A program made the translations under genes and the position numbers. From the NCBI GenBank assembly GCA_008508345.1, contig QNGE01003069.1, positions 13,596-77,595 of the forward strand: DNA of 64,000 nucleotides, given 5' to 3'. The stretch's first letter is position 1, and every line of letters begins with the position of its first letter. Source of the DNA: Paragonimus westermani. Lineage: Eukaryota; Platyhelminthes; Trematoda; Plagiorchiida; Troglotrematidae. Under the pieces are notes generated by a model. That model was given only the letters and a program-made list of their open reading frames with translations. It searched no databases and was not told the DNA's origin. Shown one piece after another: positions 36,806-51,120 of this stretch.

Positions 36806-39800
36806 TTGAAAATAAATCAAATCCCCGACTACCCATCAGTAATTGTTTGAATGGTTGGAAACACCAAATGTATCTGCATCTAAATGACGGCCGTTTTAAA
36901 AGTGGGGCATGAACGTTTGTCAAAAGTAAAGTGTTATTCTCTCCATCCAGAAAAATTACTTCGTAATAAGGCGACCTTAATAATTGTAGCATATTTTGCC
37001 ACAGAGCCGTACGAACTATTGTTATGCAACGCGTCTAGCAGTGTGCACTTTTACACCGGTCCTTTGTGAGGCTCAAGGGACCTCCTGAATTTGAAGTGGA
37101 AAATTTCATTTTAGAGAATATGTTGCATTTCGTTTTACTTAGTTTAGAAAAACATTCCACCTGACCTACAAGGATGTCTAGTACACGATTCTACCTTGAG
37201 TTCCTATGTTAGGAAAATCAGGCGTACATATTAGATGTTGTGAAATGGACTTCAACAAATTGGATAAGAAATAAAGCTTGCGGGTAGTATGGTCGTTAGT
37301 TCTATCCGCATAGTCTTTTTAACTTCAAACATGAAAATGCTTCCTGAAATTTTTTTATCAAGTAAACCATTCCTGCTTTTGATGGCTAGTTAGATCATGA
37401 CTAAGATACTTTCATTCACCGTGTTAATTTGATATTTGTATGAATAGCTAGTGCACTGAAGGCAAGCAAAGAAATCTTCGTCTGAGTTAATGTATGGACG
37501 CGTTCCACGCCTGCCAACTTTGTGAATGGTATGATAACTAGATGACAAAAGGATGCCCACCAAGTGTGTCAACATCATCCGGAACGGTACGCAAAACGAC
37601 GAGACAACGAAGAGGGCCGGAACAACGTCTTCTTCTGCAGCTGGTACAGTCTTTGGGAGAAGAGGATTGTAGTGTGAATGAACAGTCACACTATACCACT
37701 CATACCACCACTCATTGTTCACATGCAGGTATATGCTTGGGTATTGAGTTAACCGGAGCAAGATAAAAGAAACACCAGAGTACGCTCTGACAAGAAATGG
37801 TGCTTTCCATAGAGAAAAATGGCACCGTAAAATCTGACATTTCTGGATCAGTGGCGCGTTGATGGGTGTTTTTGTTGCGGTGTTGAATCGTGTATTCCTT
37901 GTGGTGATTTTCAGAATAAACAATGTCTGTACCATCCGCGTTCACGACTCACAACGCTGGCTGTATATTATTATAATTCGCTTTAGTGGTACGTGCATCA
38001 ACCATTTTGGGGATTTAACTGATTTCCGTTGTTTCGAACCATTCAACTTTTCGGAAGAACTGTACTGCGTATGGGTGTCCTAAAGTGATCCATCCGTAGC
38101 CTGTTCGGTAGCCAACTGCACTCCATTTCCAGAATACGGTATGTATGTTGAAACTGTTGAGGCTGTCTACGTATCCTCAATGGTAAATTATCCAGCAGTA
38201 TTGTAACAGTATAAATCTGTTTAATTTTGTTATTTTAGATCGCTAGCTTATCAACAGATGTTCTTCCAAATCTCCTTGAAAGAACACTACCTATGTAAAG
38301 GTTTCAAAAATACTCACAATACTTACATTCAGACGCTTCAATAATTTCTTCACTTAGTGAAATGAAAATTCAGTTCCACCGGCAACCTTCATCTGTGCCT
38401 TATCGCTTTCAAATTTTCGGGACATACTACTAAAATCTGAACGAAATGTGATGACATGTTGAAATTGTGCTTTTACCGCACACAAACTGTCTACCATCAA
38501 CTTGACCTTGGCTGACCACGAGGACTGAGTAAGGTGGGCGTAAGGATGAAAGTAAACGACTTAGATGCAGAAAAGCCCAACAGTATTTTAGGTACGGAAT
38601 AAGGATGAGTTGTGACTGACATTGGTTGCACGGTAACATTCTTGAGTGCTTGTGGTGGTGTGCTTTTTATATTTTATATTTTGTTCAACGTAACTTACGT
38701 GTCTGCTAGTAAAAACATGTACATTCAGCAACCCACTTGAATTTAGCTGGAAGTAATATCACAGTAACAAATGAGTGGTTTTTTACTTAACATGTGTGAA
38801 CAATACATGGAATAACTGCAGTTTCCATTCTGGCCCATCAGTAAAAACAGATTCTCATTGGTAGAAGAAATGCGGACTTGTTTTGCCTTCTAAATCCTCT
38901 TAGTTGTACAGCCATTTTGCTCAATCTATTTTGAATACAGACGGGTGGTTTGACAGATTCGGCAATTTAAGTAAGAGCCTATTACGAGTCCGACAAACAA
39001 ATTTCTGACCTCTCATTGCAACTTCCTGAATCACCGGGTAAAGGCTGGGACATGCTGAATCTATCTCGGCTTCCAGCCCAGCCGCGGCTCACATGTTTCA
39101 CATTTAGTTCTCTAAATTACCAAAGTTGTCAGTGTTAATTTTTAATGTCTAACAGGTAAATACGCGAAACTGAAGTTGGCGAATCTCAGAGTTACCTGCT
39201 GGAGAAAGTTTAGTTCGGAAATCAATCTCATGCATCATTGGATGGAATTTATATTGAACACCGAGAAGAAGGGGTAACCGAGCTCAGATGTGAAGTATTC
39301 TAACTAGGGTTTTTCTCCATCATTTAAATTGTCTGTTTGGGAATACGTAATATCATCACGGAAATTTTCCGCAGGCGTGCGAATTTTTAACGGTTGTCTC
39401 TGAAATTTGTCAAAGGTTGATACTCGAGATTTTTAGTGGGCTTTGGTGATTCTATGTAATCTAGCTAGTTTTGTTTCTGAAAAACTTTCAATTAAGAAGC
39501 AGCTCAAAGTTGGGAACAGACATATCTAATTTAAAAAAACATGAGCCTACTTTCAATACGTCAGAAAGCTTACAGCTATGCATTCTAACCTACAACAAAT
39601 CTACCCGTCTAGTCAATTCTCGCGAACCCGACTGACACCCGACAAAATGTGTGATGATGAAGTTATAACGAGCTCCAACTGAAACAATTTGCAGTGGTCG
39701 CAAAAATTAATGGGTAAAAGTCGCTAAGGATCGTCATCTAACAGCCGACGGTAACTTAAAATGAGCAATTCAGGCCTCGACTGAATTCAGGTCAATGTAA

Positions 39801-42800
39801 AGAACCTCATTTGAAACCAAAACTGTAAAAGACCTGATTGTCGATTCGCTGGATAGCGCTGTATAATCCCTTAATCTTGAGAAAATTATCGGTTTCCTGC
39901 TCACACGGACATGGTATCCGTGGGTCGTTCAAACTAAGGAAAATCACATAATAGCCAAGAGGCATAAACCATTAATAAATTTTGGTGCGTTGGAGCGCAT
40001 TTGTCTGATAGGACAACTACACTTTTTTTGGTGGTCCACACCGGTAACTGATGAGCGGAAACATTTAAAGAATCTTTCGAACAAGCAGACGGGATGAATC
40101 TATGTCGTTAAACAGCAGTTTACTTTCGTGAATCAACTGTTGGCTTGACACTTATGAATGGTTTGGCAACGAGTTACAATTTGCATATTTCTGAGACAAT
40201 CTTCTTGTAGGTCTAAAATTCCCTTGTATATCGGCATTACTTGGATTAACACATCAGATATAATTGAAAGCATTATTCTGGTAAATGTTATCAATGATGA
40301 TGGAAAACCGCCGAGGCAAATGTCAAAATGAACCGACTATTCTATATAAGTAATAAACTGGGTGTACCATTGATATAAGTTAGTTATCGAATATAAAATG
40401 TCTTCTGTATGTGGACAACACAACTCGCCTACTGGAAATATCCCACATCACGTTATCCACCTCCTTCTTAACACTAGTCTGCACGCAAATTGAATTAGTT
40501 ATGCCGAGTACTTGTTAGCCTTAGGAATTACGAAGTTCTCTTGCTTGACTTGGTATTCCACAACTGATGCAATTTGCTGCACGTCCCAAAAATGTTACGA
40601 GGAGATTTCGCGAACCGTTGCACCTTTCTTTTCCAAGTGCTACTATCAGTCAACCATTTGTGGTTGGGTTTGCCATTGTACAGGCTACTATCAGGTTGCG
40701 GAAATGATTCTGGAATCGGTTCCTTTAAAGACAGTAGCCTAGATCATTTAGTCACAAGAACCTTACCCAAACCGTTTTGTCGCTACAGTAGATATCACTG
40801 GTTTAGATGACAGCTAAAGACTGCTGATCATTCCTACTTTATGCGGGTAGAAAGCCGAGAAAACATTTCGAACTTCCTCCTAATATGCCATTGACTACGA
40901 TCAGACGGTCTGCCGACCCAGCGTGTAGACTATCAACCTAGTTTTTCTACCCGTTCTCAGATGCCAGGGATGATATGTTAATTGTGAACGGTTAGAGAAA
41001 GGGTGTCACTCGAAGAAGGTGAAAATTGTTTTGGCTGAATATTTTGGTCGAATATATAGAAACATTCTATGCGAATTTAAGACGTCAACATGAAAGTCTG
41101 TAAGTTCCCAGAAAAATGGGTTTCCAGAAAGCACGCAGAACCGTACAATAATCGCAAGCAAACCACCGTTACGATCTACTTAGACTGCCGTGAGAATGGA
41201 AGTGGAGCAAAATTCTCTGTTTTCTCTTACTACTGTCCATTTCGATTCCTTTAAAAGAGCCTACGTACGGTCGTGGATTGGTTGGGTATTTCTCTTTTGA
41301 ACATAACAAATATGAAAATAAGTGCATTCATTGTACAACTTAAATGCCACTGTAATTAGTAAACTGTGTAGGTAGAAATCCGGCGTCAGATATAAGGAGC
41401 CGAAACCTAATTTCCCAAGAAGCTACATAAACAGCCGCAATAGAACAGGTTAGTTAATCGTTTTTTTTGTAAGGTGCCTATTAGATATTGAAAACGGTGG
41501 CAATACTTCTACAAAAAGACTTATCAACTTATATCAGTTTGACCAACCGAAGTCAGTTTCTTATAGATGGCTTTCCGTCCAGTAGGGTCTAACGAGCCAG
41601 CGTACCATTAAAGAACATAGTGAATCAATGATGCATAGTAAAATGAGCTGTATATGATGGAGGTTTTTAAGGTATCTCTAGAAAACTGCATGCAAATAGC
41701 TCAATGCTCACACATGATTATCGTAGAACAACAGTCAGTTTTGACTAGCGTCAGCCAATTAGTTCGTGATGCTTATCAGAATTGCCTGGACGGAATTGTT
41801 GTAACCTTAATAGTCTTGCCGGTCCAAACTGACAATCTGTGATATTTTTAAATAATACAGCAGGTAAGCCAGCCAACTAATTTGTGTAGTCCCCGATAAG
41901 TTATTCATCTCTATACTACTCGATTAGTAGAGCCATGCCTAGTTAGGGGACACAAACGCGTTGTTTGATAGAATACTTGGGTGGTGTTAATGCCTAAAAT
42001 TAGCTTACAGCTGAACCACTCCAATCATGTCTTTCAAAGGTATTGGGATTATGAAAATCAGACGTTTTAACGTCTTTAAATTTAACATTCACCGAGAATA
42101 CGCTTACGTCTATAGAGTGATAAGGATGTGGCGTTAAACTCAGATGCTTAGGTAAGGAGTTTGTCGTTCTTCAAATTCTATGCAGCTGATCAGTGATTGC
42201 ACATTCTATGAAAACAAGCGTACAAAGTGTCAGCTATTCTTGAACACTTGACGAGTACACTTGCAGCAATTTTACGTTTTACCACACAACACATCACTAG
42301 TAAACTTAATCCACGTCTTCTGTGCAAACTTCTACATCCTATTTTCACATATTTTGAAGTAGAAATGGCATTAAATTGTAACAGATATTTTATAATTAAC
42401 TTTGACGCGATCGGTGGCGTAAAACTTACAGTCATAAAATTAGTAATAAAACACAATTGCAAACGTTCGCAATGTAAAACTGCTTTTTATAAAAGTAAAC
42501 TGAAATACCACAATGCTGATAAGAAAAGCGTATTCTGCACTCAAATATTAACTCTCTAGTAGCCGGAAAAAACCTGGACATAAATATTGAAGAAGTTACC
42601 GACTTCATTACTGCATGATCTCCCCACATACAGGATAGGATGTGAATGAGACAAATCTCTGTAAACAACACGGTTGGTTTTCTAAACTATCGTCGTTTTT
42701 TCTTACGCGCCTTAATAGAGATTTCAAAATTAACAAAACTTAATCACAATCCTAGTAACTGTGACGTTCCGATATATTGGCGAAGTGTATAGAATACCAT

Positions 42801-45800
42801 TCCTGTGTTCATTCACAAACATGATTGCATGACGTGCTTACCGATGTTATGACAGAACAAGGTCGAAAAGTCCGTCCATCTCTTTTCTGGTGGACATTTA
42901 GTGGGCTTTGGTGTACTCGGTCTGTTCAGGTACTAGAATATCGAACAACGGTACTGTTTGACGAGGCATATCGGGACATGTGTACCAAAGCGGATACAAA
43001 TATTTTGACCTTTGGGATGTGTTAGTTAGCGTAGTTTCTGGGTAGTTCACTAAATTGTTATATGGTACGCATGAGTATTGAATTTAACGTCAAATCTGGA
43101 TTCATAGCAAACGGTTTAGCTGTGCTTATTCGAGCATAAATCTGACTATCGAAAGGCAGGAACTTAATATCTCATTCTTCGTTGGCGTTAAGTTATTCCG
43201 TCGAGCGTACACTAATTGAAGCCAGTTAGTTAACTCACTGGGAATGGAAACGGACTGATCAAAGCACACTTTCACAGCTTTGATCCTTGAAAATGCTACA
43301 GAAATTTTTTGTCAGGAATACAAAATATTTCACTAGGAAAGACTGTGGTATGTACGTAACTGCTTGCGGAAATCCATTGCCAAATTTATTCACAAAATTA
43401 AGTGCGCTGTCAGCACAATGACGCGCAAACGTTCGCTCAAGGGATAGGTCTCTTCAAAAAGGCATATGATCTTGATTGTTGAGTGACAAGTTTGCCAGAC
43501 TTTCAAATGCACTGAGAGAAGTGATTCAGATAACACTGTATTGCCGAACTAACTGGGCTCTCTCATTTTAAAGCTATGCATATTAGTTAATTTTTTCTCA
43601 TTTATCACCTAAACTCGTGTTTGGCATCCTGCCTGTTTATGTCAAGCCAGAATACATCGATCAATTTCATGGCAGCCATTAAGGTGAAATGAAACTACTC
43701 GAAATTCTTGTTCTTTCGAAAGAGATGTTACAATTTTGGATCACCTTCTGTCTACCTGTAAAGTCAACCAGTCTGCAAAACTGATAATCAGTGCGATTAG
43801 TTTGCCATGGGAAGCAAAACTCGACTGATTTTCTATCAACACTTCAATCCTCACCGAAGAAAAATAAACGCATCTATTTTCGGAAAAGATTAATATTCAC
43901 TTATTGTATGATCAACTTATTTTGCAGACTAACTAGCAATTTCTGACAAAGTGTATATCCTCGTTCATTACGTCGAATCGCGTAAAACTGAATGCACAAA
44001 TTAATATAGCAACTATATCGGGTTTTAGCGGGAAGACCGGCGTGCAAAAATGTGGTCTTTATAAAGGGACGAACTGAATTGCCCGATTGTAATCTACTCT
44101 GGTAATCGTCAATGGAAGACCGTACTGGAAAACCTATTTTGAGAAAGCCAGAGTAATCGAATAAGTGTTGTAATGACGGGTGGGCGCTTTACACTATTTT
44201 CCCTAAGCTGTCAGGGATTAAAATTTAAACACTGTCCAGTGGCCTTACAGCGCAGTTAATTCACCTTGTTACATCGTCGGTAAATCTAAGTTCGTGTACA
44301 ATTTTCTGTTTACCTGTGTTTTTTCTACCGTTGATGTGGGCATGACAATGAAGCGATTTTGGTTCTACATGTGATAAACACAAGCAACACAAATTCGTTT
44401 ATCACTGCAGTTTTTTCCTCTTGGTCTAGCAAACAGTCAATTCATCAGCTAAATATCTGGTTAGGTCTCCTGAGCTGCTTTTGACCTTCATGAACTCAGT
44501 ATTAATTCACTTCTATTTTCCGGGAAATGACGGATGGAAAATCGTGAGCAAATATAATGATGGATGCCAAATTTCACTAGTTGTCTGAAAGCGTATGGGG
44601 GGATACACTTAAATATACCAGTGGTACAAGACCAGCTAATTAGTTGGTCAATGAAGACTGATGGATATTAGAAAGTAATAGGTAAGAAAACCCAGCACTG
44701 TTTAAAAACATACATGAACGCTTTAGTTCTCCAAAAAGAATGCGAAAAGAGAACACCTGGTCCGTTCATTGAACGTTTACACAAGGTTTCACCGCTTTTG
44801 TTGTGCTGGCTGAATAAACAAATGAGGACAAATTTTATGCACATCCGGTTCACCTTCAGGGGGGTTACTGTGACAGGAGGATTACGTAACACTGATAACT
44901 GTGCCTAGCTTCCTACTCAGCCCAACGATGAAAACATCCCATCTAATTAACTACATAAATAAGCTAACTGATGACAATAAAACCCGCCGCTACTCTTCTT
45001 AATTGACATGCGAATAAATCATATTATTATGAGTGTGAACTATGGTTAAGTACAGGGAGTAACAACGTCGAAATTGCTCACAAAGTTATTATTAACAGAG
45101 CACCACTTTCTTACATAAAACATGGTTAGGGAGTGGCAAAGTCGGCTGTCCCGTGCAAGTTGATTACATGTGTCATTAATTATTTTGTTTGTACGTAAAA
45201 GTATACAATTATATCTAGTGAGCTGGAACAACAAACTAGGAGTTATTGCTATGTTGAATACGTTTTGCTTGCCGCCATACTTTCGCGAACTGTTTTCTGT
45301 ACGTAACTTTCGTTCACCTTTAGTAAACGACGGAAACAAAATACGGGTTAGTATCATTTGTATAAAATATTAATATTTTTCTGGAATTCAAATAGCCTAA
45401 ATTTCTCCGCTTACTGAACTTTTTTCTACCTGAGGTTGTTACGTTGTTTCTAAATGATCCGGAAACTGTGAACATGTGGAATGTTTGGAACGGCTGTAAA
45501 CGAATCAACGTTGACTTACAATGCATTTATTTGAACATCTGTATTCCACTGACGGCTTAGTAAAATATTTTGCTCTAAATCCTTAATAATGTCTGTATCT
45601 AGGCATAAGGCTGCCTGCAAGGTTATTTGCTGGCGTGCTATTTCAGCTGATTTACAATGGACTAGTCTGGTCCATTAACTCTTGGTGGTGAATAAATGTG
45701 AAAATCTGTAGTCCACTCGGAAGCGGACTCACTACCCTAACCGAAATGAAAGGCGCCACAACCCCAGGCGAAGGAATGATAACCAAACTTCAAGCTCAGA

Positions 45801-46469
45801 ATGATTTTCCGATCCTAAGTGGATGAAGGTTGACGTCGATTTGTCACACATCCCTGTCCACATTCCCAAGCCTACCCGAAGCATGTCGTGATTCTGCTTG
45901 CGAGGGCTTGGCCGAAGATTTGGTCAGACTAGATGTGAACGCAATGAGGGACCGCTGAAGCTCCAATTGTAAGTAATTCGCTGGGATGCATTAAGTCTTC
46001 AGGTGACTGACAATTTTTGGCTCCGCTTGGCTCTAACTAACGGTAAATAAGACTGTTTCTCAGCTGTTACAAAAGTGGCAGCTGCACAAACCATTTCGAA
46101 CCACTGTGAAATGTTTGATAGATAACGTCACAAAGGCAACTGTTTTGATGCATCCAAATTCAAACGATTTACTGTGCAGGCTAACTGAGCAATCTTTAAT
46201 AATGCAATTTTCGTGGACTGTTCACAAAAACGTTTAGTGGAATATTACGTTGTCAAGAATCACGATTTCATAAAATATCTGTTTCTGTCAGTCATAAAAT
46301 TATACACCTCAGCAATTGAAGTTGAATGTATAAGTTGAATGACTTTAGAAGAATCCTCTTAATGGAATGGTCCGATAGAAAACAACATTTGAATCAAACC
46401 GTAGGCATACACTGATGTAAACAGATAAATCATATTACCAGTAAGTAGCTTGGCAGACTGATGATTTAA
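36806..46469. other. Long stretch without recognisable genes or elements
   Basis: Nearly 10 kb of AT-rich DNA. The longest open frame in the window lies here (37935-37390, reverse, 181 codons), with a 74-codon frame opposite. I recognise neither, and one such length is compatible with chance in 64 kb. 42227-42559 (110 codons, forward) is likewise unknown. It may be intron or ancient element sequence. Confidence 0.45.
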
Positions 46470-46600
46470 GATGAAACCCAAATATGAAAAGTTAAGGCTT
46501 CGGCTAGGTTCGAACCAGTGACAGAAGCAGCATGCCTCAACGCTGCAAGCGGCAAGCCTAGGCAGTAGATCTTGTGGCTGGTTTGGTGGATTTGATATGA
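46470..46600 (-). repeat. tRNA-derived SINE, copy 2 (reverse)
   Basis: On the reverse strand the B box GGTTCGAACC (46516-46507) is preceded by 'GGCATGCTGCTTCTGTCACT'. It is followed by 'GAAGCC' and 'AACTTTTCA', which align with copy 3. It lies tail-out, in inverted orientation to copy 3 about 100 bp away. Confidence 0.6.
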
Positions 46601-46639
46601 AAGAGTAGGACGGGTAGGTAACAGATTTTAAATACGAAA

Positions 46640-46790
46640 TTTCCGACCTCGTGTTGTGGCCATGTTGCTCAGGTGTTAGAGCGCCTGCCGCGTGCAGGTA
46701 TGCTGTTTCTACTGTTGGTTCGAAGCCAGCGGAGACCCTGAATTTTCACGCTCGGGTCCCATCTAAAAGTGTAAAACTGCTGATCACACA
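46640..46790 (+). repeat. tRNA-derived SINE, copy 3
   Basis: The tRNA-like head at 46654-46735 has an A box region 'TTGCTCAGGTGTTAGAGC' (46665-46682). A CCTGC/GCAGG stem follows with only a 5-base loop. The B box is GGTTCGAAGCC (46717-46727). The T arm GTTGG/CCAGC pairs; the acceptor stem does not. The short anticodon loop and failed acceptor argue for a SINE rather than a functional tRNA. The tail shares 'GAATTTTCA' and 'CATCT.AAA' with copy 2. Confidence 0.65.
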
Positions 46791-49700
46791 TCAAAGTAAC
46801 AATCAGGTTGTTACAAAACTCTGAGGAGGAAATTATATATTTCCAAAATATTTCAATGCCTTTTTCTCGATTATCATCGAAGCTATCTCAAAAATTAATT
46901 AAAACATCTGGTGAGTAATACAAATAGTTGCGTACGGCGGTAATTTTTCCAGATTTAGTGCCAAACCTCCCAACAGAATGTGCAAAAATTTGAGTTGACG
47001 TTATTAATCAACCGCGTGCCAAGCCAGCCACTGTATACACTGTCTTCCTTTTATTAATCTGTCTTGATTTCAGCTAACGAAGTTCGATTCACCTACAGTT
47101 ATTGAACATGAAATGCACTGCTATCTTCTGACAAACAGGATTTCGAATTTAACGTTCTACCATCATACTGTTAAAGCAACGCTTACAATCACGATATTAG
47201 TTAGATTGTATATAGAGCTGATTGCAAACTAGTTAGCTTAAACCGGGTTAGCAGCACTAGTGTGCACGCTTTCTAGTGAATTTCCGTTTACGGACCAACC
47301 TAACATCATCTACTCATCCGTTTCAATATTGCCTGTTTAGACTAATCCAGATTATTTGGGAAGTGTCTGAAAGATACTACTTCACGAAGTTCGCGGGTTT
47401 TCCTGCATCAGCGGATCCGTTATGTTAAACCTGCTAGAGTACTCAATTTCATTGTAAGACGGGAATTCAAATATGTTATTTCTGGAGATTAGACCAAGGA
47501 TTTAAGACCGGCAGAGTTCATTCTTCACACAAATAGCCACGGATTATTCCTCAAACATACTCCTGCTTTGACACCACTTATAGTCTATTGCGTCATAAGT
47601 AAAGGTGTTGGGTGTTTTAGGATGGTGTTTCGCGTGCTGTTTTGAACGAAACATTTTGACTTTTGTGGTGCTAAGCGTTGAAAGTAAACGATTATTATTC
47701 AGACAAAAAAAAAGAAATCTAAAGGAAAAAACCACCTTAGATTAGTTTTTGAGTAATCAATTTTTTGTCCATCTTCGGCTGCACCGTCGTTATTTCTGAC
47801 AGTGTGAACAAAACCAAGGAGTAGAGAATTATGCATAATGACCATTCGATACGCACAAATTTGTTGAACTCCACCTGGCGCCTATGGAGCGGATCAGAAA
47901 TCAATATGTGAACACATTTATCAAACACATCAATGTAGATGAAAAGTATGAAACTAGTCGAAGCGTGGAGAACTGTTCTGCACCTTTGGGACAGCAGAAA
48001 AGTGAGCAATCAATCCAGGCTTTTTAGATAGTTTGTCAGAACAGTTTAAAATCTGCATTTTTTTAGTGCGTCCGTAATGAGTTAGAGGCAGGTCATAAGG
48101 CCACACAACCACCACTTTCTTTCAATAAAAGACTGTAGGTCTATGTACTCCTGATAATTTTGATGAACTCGGATTACTTACTCCATGTAGCACAGTGAAA
48201 ACAACTGAGTCAGTATAATTGGCACCTAACCAAACAACGTTTTTCCGGTGGTTAAACTGCTTAGTTCTTATGGAGGAATTTTATCTTACGTATGATGCTG
48301 GGCCAAAGGTTGACCAGTGTAATAAACTTTGAAGGTCCAACACGTTGAACAACGATCTCGATTTTTGACTGTGAAGCGAATGTTTTTATTTCTGATTTAT
48401 TAATCATATGTAACGTCGTATGCCATCAATTTATCTTGGTCTAGTGTGCTTTCAGTTCGAATTCGACGGGCGTTAACAACGTTCATACGCATATCAAGCA
48501 TGATCCCGTGTTCGACAGACGAAACAGAAGATCGACATCTGGTATAACTCTGCTGAAAGTCTGAACAAAAACAGCTGTGTATATGCGACGCCAGCAGACA
48601 CGGCAGAATGGCATATGTTAATATCAGAAACACCAGCACTAGCTTCGGATCACCATATGCGCGTACACATAAACACAAAACGTTCCAGAAGTTGAAGGAC
48701 GCTAGTGAAATTTAAAGTAAACAGTATTAGTTATAAGTATGCAGAAAACCGTTTCCTGACGTAAGTTTTATACAGCGTACGACTCAGCTCTTCTCACTGT
48801 TAGTGTAAGTTAGGGAAACAAATATTGAAAATAGCCAAAGAATAGCCCTCAAAATCCAACGAATAAAAGTGGGTTACTTTTAATTTGGGGGAAACATTCC
48901 ATAAAGTCTTTCTTTTGTTATATTGATAGGGACTCCCTAATTTCCACAAATTCGGGTACTACGACAGATCTGATGTAATCATTCCTTCAAAGATAAATAT
49001 CTGACATTGTGAAGTTATTAGTTAGCATGCATTTTATGTACCGGAGAGATTTCCCTAATCGTTTTGTATATAGTCTCATGTATATTACTGTTACTTTTTA
49101 CATATTATTGACACCATGAGTATCTCGGTTTCAGTATTTAGTTACGACAACACCATGCAAATTCTTCAGACTCTACGTTGATTGTTGTAAACTGGAAAGC
49201 AAGCAGTTCCTGTCTAATCGATTTATCTTTGCTATGGTCTAATAAGTTTGGATCCTCGTTACCGAAGCGGTCTGTAAAACTGAAAGAAAAATCACTTACA
49301 AATGTAGAAGATAATTTTGTTTTTCAAATGTCGAATGAGGTTTAAAAACGAAAATGTTCGCATTCTTTGATGTAAAATGACACCAATAGCATCGTGTTTA
49401 AACGCCGTGAGCTGAAAAACTATGGTAATTAGGTCCTTACGATGAATCACCAGAGTAAAACGAATCACTTCTCATCTCACCAGTGCAGTGCAGTAACTAA
49501 CCAGAGTCAATGATCGTAGGAAGACTTGTGCGCGACTGCTGTATCTGTTGCTGGTATGCGGAGATTCTGAAACACAGGAATAACGCCAAGCTAGATCTGC
49601 GTACATCACCCAGAAACTGGCTATGAATCTTGATTAGAAGGGCGGTTGTACAAGCTATCTTTCATGCCTGTGCCGATTGAATAAAATCTCGGTATTCTCA

Positions 49701-50059
49701 ACCAGTTAAATCGTGACGAAAAAGTGGAGCCTAATTTTATGTTTTGAACAAGTGTGAGGGAGTTCAGTTGCAACTTTCTTATCTTATGAACCAGTTTAAA
49801 CAGCGACCGCCCAAATTTTCTTACTGCGTAATGCATATGTGAATAGATGAGTAGGTATGTGTGGAGGATTTTACTGAAAAAATTTGGCAATTTGTGGACC
49901 TTTTGTAATTCTTTGAGAAATGGTATTATTCTGTTGCACTTCTAGGTAAGGAATATTTCTGGACGCAAGTATATTCTAGTAAACCTTGTAGGTACCAAAT
50001 CATCGTCAGGATGAAAATGGCAGATCAATTTGTTCGTTCTCTACTATACAGGGATTACG
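46791..50059. other. No gene or known element recognised
   Basis: Short frames only, on both strands. Confidence 0.5.
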
Positions 50060-50830
50060 GAGGCAATGTTAATGGTTGGAATGTACCACAAGTTCCTCCT
50101 GAGTGTCCCAAGGTCAGCCCTCCCATTTTAGCCGCAATCTCTAAATTTGTAATTAGCCTCGCATTATCCTAAAGGTACGTAGGTTCTGCTAGCATACCGA
50201 TACAAATGGCGTAGTGTAGCCAAGGTAGTAATCAACACGAATTTGCTAGCGAATACATTACATTTGTTGACACTGAAAGGAAATAACTTTCTGCAGACCG
50301 CTGGTCTAGACAGTTCGTATCGTTCTTTGGGGTTACCACAACTCCAGGTAACCCAAAACCCGTCAGTGCTCTGTGTGTTGGCAGTGTAGCTCGACATCGG
50401 TGATTTGATTGTGTTGGTCGTTTGAGAACGAAAACATGAACCAGATAGATTGCAAGAGGGATTTTTGCGGAACGCAGTCGCTAAAAGGAAACCACCGTGA
50501 TAACTTTCCGTTTAAATCTAACTGGAACCAGAATCCAGTAACATACTCCTTAAGCCACACGAGAAAGCGGTCATAGGGGTTACAACTATAAAGCTTCTCT
50601 AGGAAGGTGGAGTGATTGCCCACGTTAATGACTTTAGAAACTTCAAGATAAATAGTATCTATCCATACAAAATTTGAAATATGTACGTGGAGTATGCTGA
50701 CATTAAACTACCAGGGTATCCGTGCCTTCATCAAAGTTGACCGGCAAAATCGTTCATTTTTCACATATTACAATAATGACACCCAAAACAAGAAGACTTA
50801 TTAACGAGTAACCTCAACATGCAGTTGTCT
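50060..50830 (-). pseudogene. CR1-like LINE reverse transcriptase fragment
   Basis: On the reverse strand the frames read 'YLEVSKVINVGNHSTFLEKL' (corresponding to the YLDFSKAFDxVNHxxLLEKL block of CR1-clade enzymes). They continue with 'WLKEYVTGF', 'LDLNGKLSRWFPFSDCVPQK' (VNGxxSxxxPVxSGVPQGS in live enzymes) and 'TDVELHCQHT' where ADDVKLWR is expected. A thumb relic 'VCRKLFPFSVNKCNVF' follows in another frame. The catalytic box reads TDVE, so the aspartate pair is lost. No endonuclease is visible. This is a different LINE clade from the RTE copies. Confidence 0.75.
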
Positions 50831-51067
50831 GTGGCCACTACGCCAATAATAATTCACGGTTCATGACCATCATTGAAAAAGCGGACACTTTATTCGCGCT
50901 GAAGTCAACAAAAACGTACAAGCTAGCATTAGGCAGTCAGGTGTTTGCTGCTTTGCAATAGCACGACCGTAAGCGGACAAAAACGATCTAGGACCCTCTG
51001 GTTTAGGCTACAAACGACTGAAGATAGTTTGATCTTAGAGATTCTGGAACTGCGGAACAAAATCATA

Positions 51068-51120
51068 CTGGCTGTCTTCTCGTGGCTGAGAGCCACGCTA
51101 AGAAGAAGAGTCTGGCAGTG
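51068..51120. other. Perfect hairpin with extended arms
   Basis: CGTGGCT (51081-51087) and AGCCACG (51091-51097) form a 7-bp stem with a GAG loop. Outside it, TCTTCT pairs with AGAAGA across a 3-base bulge, and the outer ACTG pairs with CAGT after an internal loop. It may be a structured RNA or a chance inverted repeat. Confidence 0.45.

Noticed and set aside
37390..37935. 181-codon reverse-strand open frame, the longest in the window
   Set aside because: No recognised motif, domain or splice context. One frame of this length is plausible by chance in 64 kb of six frames.
40048..40062. CTGATGAGCGGAAAC, a hammerhead-like string
   Set aside because: Only three bases separate the two core boxes, leaving no helix II, and no helix I or cleavage site is present.
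46452..46475. CTGATGA...GAAAC on the forward strand beside the SINE
   Set aside because: No helix II and no G at the helix III closing position; likely chance within the SINE tail.
46654..46735. Functional tRNA gene
   Set aside because: The anticodon loop has only five bases and the acceptor strands do not pair, so it is a SINE head.
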